A stretch of DNA of 64,000 nucleotides, from positions 186,001 to 250,000 of the forward strand of contig WLWS01000004.1 in assembly GCA_012103475.1 (NCBI GenBank), read 5' to 3'. The stretch comes from Gammaproteobacteria bacterium. Lineage in GTDB: Bacteria; Pseudomonadota; Gammaproteobacteria; Eutrophobiales; Eutrophobiaceae. The notes below the pieces were generated by a model, which saw only the letters and a program-made list of their open reading frames with translations, did not search any database and was not told the DNA's origin. Of this stretch, positions 10,569 through 18,896 are shown in pieces (the first letter of the stretch is position 1; each line of letters begins with the position of its first letter). A program made the translations under genes and the position numbers.

Positions 10569-11519
10569 TTGAACAACAAAACAAACACCATCAGTTCAAG
10601 CAAAGGCCGACACTACGTCGATCTGACTCACGCAGCCCCGATGTTCGAAGCATTGGAAAACGATTTATCCAGACCCGATCTGAATAAGCCAATAGCGGAT
10701 TCTCAAGCCGTATGTGGACACGGTTTAGGTGCGCGAATACCAAAACCGGATTTTCAGGCAGCCGTCGGTGTCTTTCGCTGGGGTCTTTTCAGCATGGATG
10801 AGCATTTTGCCACGCACATTGACTCTCAATGTCATTTCCTTACCACTGATCCGGAATTTAGTATCAGTAATCCGGATCGGCGCTATGCGCACGAATTTAC
10901 TCTGGATGATCTGATAGGATCACTCGTCTATGTCGATATCAGTCCACGAGTGCGCGCTGAACTGGACAAAAACGGCGGCACACCTTCGCCCGATGTGAAC
11001 GTGACCGATTTCAGAAACGCCAGCGAGGCAACGGTGCGACTTGAAGATATTAAAAAAGTGGAAGCCTATATTTGTGATGGCTGTTACATCGTTTTCAACA
11101 CCGGTTGGGAACAGACCTACTTTGGAGAAGGTCCGGAGAATGGCTGGTACCATCCCTACAACAACGGACTAAATCATCCCGGTGTCACACCTGAAGTGGT
11201 TGACTGGCTGATTGCATTGGAAGAGGAAAAAGGAATTCGTATCAATGGGCTGGCTGCCGACAACATTGCCGTGGAGTCGGGCGAAAGTCTGTTGGGAGAA
11301 GGCGGAAGTGTTGATGTGCAGCCAGCCAGAATCAACGGACCCTATCTGCATGCTCTGGGCTTACAACGAGGCTGGAAACTGGTGGAAAATTGCGCGAATC
11401 TTGATCAACTGGCTGCTATGCCTCAGGGAGAGGGAACACTGATTGTTGGTGCTTCGAGAATTATTGGTGTCAGTGGTGCACCAGCAAGAGTCATCGCAAT
11501 GTATCCCGACAACACATAA
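10569..11519 (+). CDS. Cyclase-family protein (kynurenine formamidase-like metal hydrolase)
   Basis: A 316-residue member of the cyclase family (PF04199), which contains kynurenine formamidase, isatin hydrolase and related amide or lactone hydrolases. The metal-binding signature HFATHIDSQCHF at 79-90 matches the family pattern HxGTHxDxPxHF, with H79, H83, D85 and H89 as ligands; an Ala and a Gln replace the usual Gly and Pro. The first in-frame start is TTG at 10569; no ATG exists until codon 25, inside the conserved region, so TTG is favoured although the ribosome site is weak. It converges on the pirin gene. It probably opens a ring or hydrolyses an amide in the pathway served by the nearby Rieske oxygenase, but the substrate is not known. 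Confidence 0.8.
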   Translation: MNNKTNTISSSKGRHYVDLTHAAPMFEALENDLSRPDLNKPIADSQAVCGHGLGARIPKPDFQAAVGVFRWGLFSMDEHFATHIDSQCHFLTTDPEFSISNPDRRYAHEFTLDDLIGSLVYVDISPRVRAELDKNGGTPSPDVNVTDFRNASEATVRLEDIKKVEAYICDGCYIVFNTGWEQTYFGEGPENGWYHPYNNGLNHPGVTPEVVDWLIALEEEKGIRINGLAADNIAVESGESLLGEGGSVDVQPARINGPYLHALGLQRGWKLVENCANLDQLAAMPQGEGTLIVGASRIIGVSGAPARVIAMYPDNT

Positions 11520-11528
11520 AAATATTTA

Positions 11529-12401
11529 TTACTCGTTATTTTGACCGGTACCGGCATCTGCCCGGAACGGGCCAAAGCGGGCAAAGTCCGTGAAAGCCTG
11601 TTCTAACTCAGCCTCACTATTCATAACAAAAGGTCCATGCCAGGCGATTTTTTCGTCTATTGGCAGTCCTGCCATAAGCAGACATCGAGCCGCCTGATTT
11701 GCCCGCAGCACTATTTGCGCTGCCTTGTCCAATAGCACGACTTCTCCGGCCACTGCGCTCTCATCATCACCGACCTTTATTGTGCCATCAACTACAAATA
11801 ACAATACAGTGTAATGCTTTGGCGGCGAATAACTAAAATCCGCATTTGCCTGTAAAACGATATCAAGATAAATGGGGTCAGAGAATCTTGGCTTTGGCGG
11901 CAAGTCAGCATTGTGACCAGCGTAGCTTCCGGCAACGACGCGAATACCAATGCCGGTCTGATCAGATAGTAAGGGAGATTGCTCTGCATTGGTTTCACTG
12001 TAGAAGGGTGTGGAGAATTTATCTTTTGCCGGCAGATTGATCCACAGCTGCATACACCAGAACAGGCCATCGCTTTGATCCGGTATTTCATCATGGGTGA
12101 GTCCGCTGGCATTACACAGCCATTGCGCCCCCAGTGACCCGACATGGCCACTAAAACCGGCACTATCGTTGTGCTTCAAGCTGCCGGAAAGCATGTAAGT
12201 GATGGCTTCAAAGCCACGATGCGGATGTTCCGGGAAGCCGCCTGCGTACTCTTCTATTTTGTCGCTTTTGGTTTCGTCAAATAAGAGGAAAGGATTGGTC
12301 AGTTCGTAATCGGTCGGTACAAACCAGCGGGTGATATGTGTCCCTGCGCCTTCTTTACGGACATCAGCAGCAAAGCGGTGGGCAATTTTTCTAAGTTTCA
12401 C
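11529..12401 (-). CDS. Pirin-family protein
   Basis: A 290-residue two-cupin protein. The iron-binding residues of pirin are all present in the N-terminal cupin: H59 and H61 in HPHRGFE, and H103 and E105 in THDEIP. The family block HRGFEAITYMLSG is clear. Bacterial pirins can be quercetin dioxygenases or regulators of metabolic enzymes. This gene is the last of a three-gene operon with the Rieske beta and alpha subunits (15-base gaps), so it may be an accessory or downstream dioxygenase of that pathway. The specific role is inference. Confidence 0.88.
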   Translation of the reverse strand: MKLRKIAHRFAADVRKEGAGTHITRWFVPTDYELTNPFLLFDETKSDKIEEYAGGFPEHPHRGFEAITYMLSGSLKHNDSAGFSGHVGSLGAQWLCNASGLTHDEIPDQSDGLFWCMQLWINLPAKDKFSTPFYSETNAEQSPLLSDQTGIGIRVVAGSYAGHNADLPPKPRFSDPIYLDIVLQANADFSYSPPKHYTVLLFVVDGTIKVGDDESAVAGEVVLLDKAAQIVLRANQAARCLLMAGLPIDEKIAWHGPFVMNSEAELEQAFTDFARFGPFRADAGTGQNNE

Positions 12402-12416
12402 AATACTTCAGGTCGA

Positions 12417-12881
12417 TTAAACAGGTAAGGGCGACAACAACTTTAACAGCCTCGTTTTAAGCTGGACTTCTCGGCGGCTAAGTAACCAGACCGACTTTGT
12501 TGCGGCCCACTCATCCTCATAGCGGCCGACGGCGTAGAGTTCACTACGTCCTTCCGCATCGGTATGAAACAAGGAAAAACTCGATGAGCTACGCGCAGAA
12601 TTGTCCGTCACGCTCACAACATCAACAGACAGAACACGTGTTTGTTCAATACCGGCTATTTCCCATTCATGCTCGTTAACAGCCGCCAGTCGGTCTTCAA
12701 GCTCATCTCGACTGCGCCGCATCCAGATCATTTTGTCTGCCAGCTCCGGTGCATAGCTGCTGATCAAATATTCACCGTCTTTAGTAAATAGTTCCAGAAA
12801 ACTCGTGTGATTGCTGTCGTCCAGATAGCGGGCAGACAAGTGTAGCAATTGAATTAGCGTGTCACGGCTATTATCAGTCAT
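12417..12881 (-). CDS. Aromatic-ring-hydroxylating dioxygenase, beta (small) subunit
   Basis: A 154-residue protein of the SnoaL/NTF2-like fold used by dioxygenase small subunits. Family features are the N-terminal helix LLHLSARYLDDSNHTSFLELF, then DGEYLI and the WMRRSRDELEDRL segment, and a C-terminal strand pattern ending WLLSRREVQLKTRLL. The subunit has no cofactor and shapes the alpha3-beta3 hexamer. It lies 15 bases after the alpha subunit gene, which supports the assignment. Primary sequence identity in this family is low, so the call depends partly on context. Confidence 0.8.
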   Translation of the reverse strand: MTDNSRDTLIQLLHLSARYLDDSNHTSFLELFTKDGEYLISSYAPELADKMIWMRRSRDELEDRLAAVNEHEWEIAGIEQTRVLSVDVVSVTDNSARSSSSFSLFHTDAEGRSELYAVGRYEDEWAATKSVWLLSRREVQLKTRLLKLLSPLPV

Positions 12882-12896
12882 CGTCTCTATCCAGAA

Positions 12897-14078
12897 TTAC
12901 ACTTCGACATGATGTGGCTGAAGATTGGTGATCCGACTCCACTCGGCATAGAAATTACGGAGTGACCCGTCACTCATAGGTCCTTCTTCCTCGCGAGCAA
13001 TCACAGAGAAACGGCTACTCCCTTCTTTCATGTTTTGCATCTGCGTCTGAACCGCCCAAATATCTTCAGCCAGATTGACGCCAGTCGGTCCCCAGACCTC
13101 ATTGTGGTGATCGATTCGCATATCGCGGACAGATTGCGAATCACCGGCAACACCCAGACCACGGCATTCAAGAATCGTCTTGCCCGGACTGACAGGAATA
13201 AGCGAGTCAATGCGAATAACGGTTGAACGACAATTCAACATTACGTCGGGAAATAAATTAACTACTGCGTGCCCGTTTGGCTCCATTCCAGGTAGCAAGC
13301 CCTCTGCCCTCTCGGCATAATCGAGCTTGTCGTAACTGATCTTTGCCGGATCGAAACTTAGGTGCCCGTTTTCATGCATGCGCCATTGACGCGAACGGTA
13401 TTCCTGCTGCGACACCGCTGTGTTGCGATTCAACAAGTGAAGTAATTCGTGGTAACCCTCGCAATTGGTTTCAACAAACAATTTCCAGTTACACTGAATT
13501 TCGCTGCGATGTAAATGAAACACTTCAAGACTGGCACTACCAAAAGGCACCCGCATGGCCTCGATGAGACTGTCACCTAGAAAGTCCCGTAATGATCCAG
13601 CCTCATCGTCCAGACAAACAAAAACCAAATCAAAAACACTATCTAGCCGGACTTCTTTCAAACCAGTACTTTCTCTTCTAACTGACGAGTCCTTGTATCC
13701 GCTTGGCTGAGAAACGGTAAGGCAACGACCTCTATTATCAAAACTCCAGAGATGATAGAAACAAGTCATGCGTCCGCCCTCGAGATTACCCGCAGGCTGA
13801 CGTAAGAGACGCGCACCTCGGTGTGCGCAGGTGTTATAAAAAGCGCGGATGGTTTCATCTTCGCCTTTGATAAGAACAAGTTCATGTCCGGCCACACGGA
13901 CTAAACGATAATCAAACGCCTTTTGCAGTTCAGAGGCATGGCAGACAAAACGCCAGCTATCGGTCAGAATGGTTTTCTTCTCTGTTTCGAACACGACCGG
14001 ATCAGTATAGATACGGTTATCCAGGTAATGACTCTGTGGTAAATCCGGCTGGCTATGTCCGTCCAGTCTGTAAGGCAT
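12897..14078 (-). CDS. Rieske non-heme iron oxygenase, alpha (large) subunit
   Basis: A 393-residue ring-hydroxylating oxygenase alpha subunit. The start at 14078 follows an AGGA ribosome site; a longer frame to 14168 would overlap the divergent TRAP gene. The Rieske [2Fe-2S] ligands are C84-x-H86 (NTCAHRGARL) and C106-x-x-H109 (CFYHLW). The mononuclear iron site has H210 and H214 in EGYHELLH, with an aspartate expected in the EDIWAVQTQ segment. The fold matches the salicylate/anthranilate/glycine-betaine-like branches; the substrate cannot be told. No ferredoxin or reductase gene is in the cluster, so electrons must come from proteins encoded elsewhere. It is divergent from the TRAP operon with a 77-base shared promoter region. 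Confidence 0.93.
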   Translation of the reverse strand: MPYRLDGHSQPDLPQSHYLDNRIYTDPVVFETEKKTILTDSWRFVCHASELQKAFDYRLVRVAGHELVLIKGEDETIRAFYNTCAHRGARLLRQPAGNLEGGRMTCFYHLWSFDNRGRCLTVSQPSGYKDSSVRRESTGLKEVRLDSVFDLVFVCLDDEAGSLRDFLGDSLIEAMRVPFGSASLEVFHLHRSEIQCNWKLFVETNCEGYHELLHLLNRNTAVSQQEYRSRQWRMHENGHLSFDPAKISYDKLDYAERAEGLLPGMEPNGHAVVNLFPDVMLNCRSTVIRIDSLIPVSPGKTILECRGLGVAGDSQSVRDMRIDHHNEVWGPTGVNLAEDIWAVQTQMQNMKEGSSRFSVIAREEEGPMSDGSLRNFYAEWSRITNLQPHHVEV

Positions 14079-14155
14079 AAATTGGTTCCTGCTTGAACTA
14101 CTGATGCTGTTAAAATTGCATATGTTATATTGATCAGAAGCGTAAAAATAACAGC

Positions 14156-15190
14156 ATGCCTCTAACAATCCAACTTTCCCGTAAGATCGACTATATCAGC
14201 AAATGCCTGCTTATAGTCGCGATGTTGTTGTCAGGCGCCTGCGATTCACAGCCGGATATTGAGATTATTCGAGCCATCAGCTTGCTGCCCAGACAAACAG
14301 ACTACACTCGTGATTTCGAAGAATGGCTGAAACAGGTCAACAAAAAAGGGGATGGAAAATTCAAAATCATCTTTGTCGGCGGCCCTGAGGCCATACCGAC
14401 TTTCGAACAGGCCGATGCCGTTCGAAATGGCGTAGTTCACATGGTGTTTGGCCCGGCAACTTATTACATGGGGTTGTTGCCCGAAGTCGAGGCCATGTTC
14501 GCGAGCCCATACACGCCGCTGCGTACCCGCAAAAACGGTGGAACTGCGCTTATGGATAGCATTCATCAGGAAAAATTAGGAGTGAAGTACCTTGCCCGTA
14601 GTCTGTTTATCGAATTCCATCTTTTTACCCGCGAGCAACCGGCTCTAAATGACGTTGGCATCCCCGATCTGAGTTCTCAGTTAATTCGTGGCGGGCCGGT
14701 TTGGCGCGACTTTATCACCAGTCTAGGTGCCAACTACGTCAATGTTGCCGGGCCCGATGTTTATATGGCGCTCGAGCGCAACATGATTCAGGGTATTGGC
14801 TGGCCTATTATCGGTCTCGAAGATGCATCCTGGAGTCAGCATCTCAATTATCGAATAGACCCGGGCGTATTTTCCAGCGACGTCGGACTAATTTTTAACA
14901 AGGAAAAATGGGATGGCTTATCCGCACTGACAAGAGAGACTCTGCAGAGCGCTGCCATTGAATACGAGAGTGAGAGTTACGAGCGCTTTCAGAAATTAAC
15001 CAGAAAACTTGATAAACGCATGCGCGAAAATGGAATGCGCGTTATCACACTGGAAGAGGAAGGCATGAAAAAATATCGACGGCTGGCCAACAAAGTTATA
15101 TGGGAACGTCTACAAGAGCGTTCACCCAAATACTACGCCGCACTTCGCGACAAATTTTTCCAGCCTGAGACGGCACGTTCCAATGATTGA
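14156..15190 (+). CDS. dctP: TRAP transporter substrate-binding protein
   Basis: A 344-residue extracytoplasmic solute receptor of the DctP family. The N-terminus has a hydrophobic stretch ending LLSGAC with cysteine C29, a possible but not ideal lipobox, so it is either a lipoprotein or a cleaved periplasmic protein. Family features include the FGPATYYMGLLPEVEAMFASPY segment (abridged: FGPATYY, LLPEVEAM, SPY) and the late block RGGPVWRDFITSLGANYV with a substrate-contact arginine. The gene overlaps dctQ by eight bases, and dctM follows, giving a complete TRAP operon. The ligand is probably an organic acid related to the adjacent Rieske oxygenase pathway; that is inference. Confidence 0.88.
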   Translation: MPLTIQLSRKIDYISKCLLIVAMLLSGACDSQPDIEIIRAISLLPRQTDYTRDFEEWLKQVNKKGDGKFKIIFVGGPEAIPTFEQADAVRNGVVHMVFGPATYYMGLLPEVEAMFASPYTPLRTRKNGGTALMDSIHQEKLGVKYLARSLFIEFHLFTREQPALNDVGIPDLSSQLIRGGPVWRDFITSLGANYVNVAGPDVYMALERNMIQGIGWPIIGLEDASWSQHLNYRIDPGVFSSDVGLIFNKEKWDGLSALTRETLQSAAIEYESESYERFQKLTRKLDKRMRENGMRVITLEEEGMKKYRRLANKVIWERLQERSPKYYAALRDKFFQPETARSND

Positions 15191-15692
15191 GAAACCTGTC
15201 GGTCGCTTTGAAACACTATTGTTTGGGCTGTTTTGCTCAGGAGCTGCCATCCTCGGCCTGATTACCCTGTTCATTCTCTACGACGTGCTCGCACGCAATC
15301 TGGGTATTCCTGCTTTTACACATACCCTGGCGTTGACTGAATACGGACTGTATTACACCACCTTACTTGGCGCCCCCTGGCTGGCGAGGAAAAAACATCA
15401 CATTTACATGCAGTTAATTACCGCTGCCGTGCCATCGAAGATTCGTCCGCTCGTCGCCAGACTCAGCTACCTTTTATGTGTTACTACCTGCGTATTGCTC
15501 GCGTATTATTCGGCTCAGGTTACTCTGGAAACTTTTGTCCGTGGCGATCACGAAGTACGATCCTTCGATATGCCGCGCTGGCTTATTTTTGTGATTATGC
15601 CGGTTTCATTTTCCCTTTTGAGTATTGAATTCGGTCGCTATTTGTTTGGTTTCGACGACCTCTACGATGGTGAGCTGGGTATTCATGAATAG
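15183..15692 (+). CDS. dctQ: TRAP transporter small membrane subunit
   Basis: A 169-residue DctQ protein with four membrane segments (about 14-36, 48-66, 90-112 and 132-152). The conserved middle region, TLALTEYGLYYTTLLGAPWLARKKHH, is the DctQ signature of a short aromatic stretch before the second helix pair. It overlaps dctP by eight bases and is 26 bases before dctM. It binds the large subunit to form the sodium-coupled transporter. Confidence 0.9.
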   Translation: MIEKPVGRFETLLFGLFCSGAAILGLITLFILYDVLARNLGIPAFTHTLALTEYGLYYTTLLGAPWLARKKHHIYMQLITAAVPSKIRPLVARLSYLLCVTTCVLLAYYSAQVTLETFVRGDHEVRSFDMPRWLIFVIMPVSFSLLSIEFGRYLFGFDDLYDGELGIHE

Positions 15693-15718
15693 TCCAGATA
15701 CCTCAGGCAGGCACTGAC

Positions 15719-17047
15719 ATGTATATGGTCTGGTTTGCGGCTTTTTTTCTGATGTTGTGTGTCACGATATTCCTGATAACACTGGGACTTCCCGTGGCTT
15801 TCGCCTTTCTCACGGCTGATGTATTCGGTGCACTGTTGTTCATGGGCGGTGATGCCGGGCTTGCCCAGCTGGTCAGAACATCGGCGAACGCACTCACCAA
15901 GTTTGCGCTGGTTCCGGTACCCCTGTTTCTGATTATGGGCGAATTATTTTTTCATAGCGGTCTCGGCTTTCGCGCATTTAACGCTCTGGACAAATTGTTT
16001 GGCCGGCTACCGGGTCGCTTGTCTTTTGTCACGGTCGGAGGCGGCACGCTGTTTGCGGCCCTGTCGGGCTCGAGTATGGCCTCCACGGCTCTGCTCGGCA
16101 CTCTGATGGTGCCTGAGATGTCAAAGAGAGGTTACAAGAACCGCCTTTCCATCGGCCCGATACTTGGTGTGGGTGGTTTGGCCATTCTCATACCTCCATC
16201 CGCACTGGCTGTCTTGCTCGGTAGTCTCGCCCATATCGATATAGGTAAGTTACTAATCGCCGGAATTGTCCCCGGGCTGATATTGGCGAGCTTTTATGCT
16301 CTTTATATACTTATCAGCATACGCATCGATCCGGACTCCGCACCAGCTTACGACGTTTCTGAAATAAGCATGAAGGAAAAAGTACTGTTGCTGATTCGTG
16401 ATGTCCTGCCAATGGGTTTCATTGTTTTTCTGGTTGTCGGCATGATCATACTTGGCTGGGCTACTCCCACTGAGTCCGCAGCCTGTGGTGTTGCCGGAGT
16501 AATGGTTCTCGCCGCGATAAAAGGCTGTCTTGGATTCGAGGTAATCGTCAAGTCCTTCCTCGGCGCGACGCGTGTGACGGTAATGATGTTTATGATTATT
16601 CTAGGCGCCTCCACCTTCAGCAAAGTACTGGCATTTTCAGGAGCCACCACCGGTCTGGTCGCATGGGTCAGTACATTGACACTGACACCGCTCGCCGCTC
16701 TGTTGTGCATGTTTTTCATCATGTTGCTGCTAGGAGCGTTCATGGAGCAGCTGTCAATGATGATGCTGACCCTGCCGATATTTGTGCCACTGGCGCACTA
16801 TTATGGATTTGATTTGATCTGGTTTGGTGTCATTGTCCTGCTGGCACTGGAGATGAGTCTGACCATGCCACCGATGGGTCTGCTGTTATTTGTCATGAAA
16901 GGCGTTGCACCGCCCGGTACCCGACTACAGGACATCTGGCTGGCCGCTATTCCCTTTATGGCATGCTCAGCGCTCCTGCTTGTTCTGCTACTTTTATTTC
17001 CCGATATTGCTTTATGGCTGCCAGGACTGGCAGGTACAGGCGGCTAG
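15719..17047 (+). CDS. dctM: TRAP transporter large permease subunit
   Basis: A 442-residue DctM permease with about twelve membrane segments. Recognised blocks are VPLFLIMGELFFHSG (residues about 62-76), the SGSSMASTALLGTLMVPEM region, IPPSALAVLLGSLA, GWATPTESAACGVAG and the C-terminal TMPPMGLLLFVMKGVAPP. It is intact, unlike the second dctM in this window. With dctP and dctQ it forms a complete sodium-driven importer for an unidentified acid. It ends one base before the convergent dcd gene. Confidence 0.93.
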   Translation: MYMVWFAAFFLMLCVTIFLITLGLPVAFAFLTADVFGALLFMGGDAGLAQLVRTSANALTKFALVPVPLFLIMGELFFHSGLGFRAFNALDKLFGRLPGRLSFVTVGGGTLFAALSGSSMASTALLGTLMVPEMSKRGYKNRLSIGPILGVGGLAILIPPSALAVLLGSLAHIDIGKLLIAGIVPGLILASFYALYILISIRIDPDSAPAYDVSEISMKEKVLLLIRDVLPMGFIVFLVVGMIILGWATPTESAACGVAGVMVLAAIKGCLGFEVIVKSFLGATRVTVMMFMIILGASTFSKVLAFSGATTGLVAWVSTLTLTPLAALLCMFFIMLLLGAFMEQLSMMMLTLPIFVPLAHYYGFDLIWFGVIVLLALEMSLTMPPMGLLLFVMKGVAPPGTRLQDIWLAAIPFMACSALLLVLLLLFPDIALWLPGLAGTGG

Positions 17048-17048
17048 T

Positions 17049-17615
17049 TCAGGTTTTCGGCAAAGTCACCCCGGTCTGCCCCTGATACTTGCCCCCGCGA
17101 TCTTTGTAGGAAGTCTCACAAACTTCATCGGACTCAAAAAACAGCATTTGTGCCACACCCTCATTGGCGTAGATTTTCGCTGGCAAAGTTGTCGTATTGG
17201 AAAACTCGAGGGTGACATGACCTTCCCATTCCGGCTCCAGCGGAGTCACATTAACGATAATACCGCAACGCGCATAGGTTGACTTGCCCAGGCATATAGT
17301 CAGAACATTCCGAGGGATTCGAAAATACTCCACCGTGCGTGCCAGAGCAAAGGAGTTGGGTGGTATAATACAGACGCTCTCATTTACCGAGACGAAGCTA
17401 TTCGAATCGAAATCTTTCGGATCCACAACGGCAGAATTGATATTAGTAAAAACTTTAAATTCCGGAGCACAGCGGACATCATAACCATAGCTGCTGGTAC
17501 CATAGGAAACGATACGACCGGATTCATTTTGTTTCACCTGACCGGCTTCGAAGGGTTCAATTAAGCCTTCCTCCTGAGCCTTTCGCCGAATCCACTTATC
17601 GGATTTTATTGTCAT
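17049..17615 (-). CDS. dcd: dCTP deaminase
   Basis: A 188-residue cytosolic enzyme that converts dCTP to dUTP for thymidylate supply. The family motifs are present: SSYGYDVRC near residue 40, [10 protein letters not shown] near 110 with the substrate-binding serine and arginine, and [17 protein letters not shown] near 123-140, which holds the catalytic glutamate. The length fits the proteobacterial monofunctional enzyme. It lies 18 bases after mrp, the same order as in pseudomonads, and is probably co-transcribed with it. Confidence 0.96.
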   Translation of the reverse strand: MTIKSDKWIRRKAQEEGLIEPFEAGQVKQNESGRIVSYGTSSYGYDVRCAPEFKVFTNINSAVVDPKDFDSNSFVSVNESVCIIPPNSFALARTVEYFRIPRNVLTICLGKSTYARCGIIVNVTPLEPEWEGHVTLEFSNTTTLPAKIYANEGVAQMLFFESDEVCETSYKDRGGKYQGQTGVTLPKT

Positions 17616-17633
17616 AAAAGTCGACTGCTGTAA

Positions 17634-18725
17634 TTAAGCGTTTTCAACAACAATTTTGGGGAATTTGGCGCTGTAATCTTTTGCCTGTAAGGACAGCTTC
17701 GCAGCAGTCTTGCGGGCAATATCGCGATAAATCTCGGTTATGCGAGAGTCCGGATCCATAGCTACTGTGGGTCTGCCGTTGTCGACGCCTTCGCGTATGC
17801 TGATGTCCAGTGGTAGCGATCCAAGCAAATCAACAGCGTATTGTTCCGCCATCTGCTGGCCGCCACCGCTGCCGAAAATGGCTTCTTCATGGCCACAACT
17901 ACTACAAATGTGCAAACTCATGTTTTCCACAATCCCGAACACTGGAACTTCGACTTTCTCAAACATTTTCAAAGCTTTGCGAGCATCCAGAAGTGCGATG
18001 TCCTGAGGGGTTGTGACAATCATGGCTCCACTGACCGGAATTTTCTGGCACAGAGTCAGCTGGATATCTCCGGTGCCAGGTGGCAAATCAATGACCAGAT
18101 AATCCAGATCGCTCCAGTTGGTATCACCAAGTAGCTGTTCAAGCGCCGAAGTGACCATGGGTCCACGCCATATCATCGGAGTTTCATCATTGATCAGATA
18201 GCCAATCGACATTGACTGAATACCATAACTGACATTAGGGTCAATACTTTTGCCGTCTACGCTGTCCGGCTTGGCCTGGCAACCCAGCATGCGCGGCTGA
18301 CTTGGGCCGTAAATGTCCGCATCGAGTATGCCGACCTTTGCGCCTTCTGCCTGCAGCGCGAGAGCGAGATTCACAGAGGTAGTCGATTTACCTACTCCAC
18401 CCTTGCCTGAAGCCACGGCAATGGTGTTTTTAATATTCTTCAACGGCTTGACACCTTTCTGGACTGAATGAGATACGATGTTAAAACTGATGTCGACATC
18501 GACTGAATCAATACCCTCCAGCTGCGTCAGCCTTGATTTTACGGATTCACTTAGAGCGGCCTTGTAGCCCTCTGCCGGATAACCAAGCTCGAGCGATACG
18601 TTCGCATTTACACCATTGGTGGCGATATCCTTTATGGCCCCGGCGCTTTTTAAATCCTGCTTCAGATTGACATCTATCACTTCTGACAGTGCTTGCTCAA
18701 TTGTTTCTTTGTTTACTTCTGACAT
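17634..18725 (-). CDS. apbC: Iron-sulfur cluster carrier ATPase Mrp/ApbC
   Basis: A 363-residue cytosolic P-loop ATPase that carries and delivers [4Fe-4S] clusters. An N-terminal DUF59/MIP18-like domain (about 1-85) precedes the nucleotide-binding domain. The deviant Walker A motif is ASGKGGVGKST (about 105-115), followed by DADIYGPSQPRML and the CSSC pair near residue 274 that bridges the cluster between subunits. The gene is divergent from metG, and dcd follows it; this order is widespread in gammaproteobacteria. Confidence 0.95.
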   Translation of the reverse strand: MSEVNKETIEQALSEVIDVNLKQDLKSAGAIKDIATNGVNANVSLELGYPAEGYKAALSESVKSRLTQLEGIDSVDVDISFNIVSHSVQKGVKPLKNIKNTIAVASGKGGVGKSTTSVNLALALQAEGAKVGILDADIYGPSQPRMLGCQAKPDSVDGKSIDPNVSYGIQSMSIGYLINDETPMIWRGPMVTSALEQLLGDTNWSDLDYLVIDLPPGTGDIQLTLCQKIPVSGAMIVTTPQDIALLDARKALKMFEKVEVPVFGIVENMSLHICSSCGHEEAIFGSGGGQQMAEQYAVDLLGSLPLDISIREGVDNGRPTVAMDPDSRITEIYRDIARKTAAKLSLQAKDYSAKFPKIVVENA

Positions 18726-18896
18726 GTTTTACTCAATCGCCTTGATAATCGGGGCGCCAGTTTACAATATTTTTTGCCTTGCTGTGGAAGTAGGCAGTCT
18801 GTCAGTGCAAAAATAGTGTCAATAGCGTCTATTTCGCAGTTCACGTCATACCTTATTAATGCTAAGTTAGCCGCCTTTTCAGATTAGCCCCGTTAA

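Noticed and set aside
12497..12679. Plus-strand frame opposite the dioxygenase beta subunit, and similar long frames opposite cysG, pckG and amtB
   Set aside because: They lie opposite clearly conserved genes, have no ribosome sites and resemble no family.
14079..14168. Longer Rieske alpha subunit from 14168
   Set aside because: The extra 30 residues show no family sequence, overlap dctP, and the ATG at 14078 has a ribosome site.
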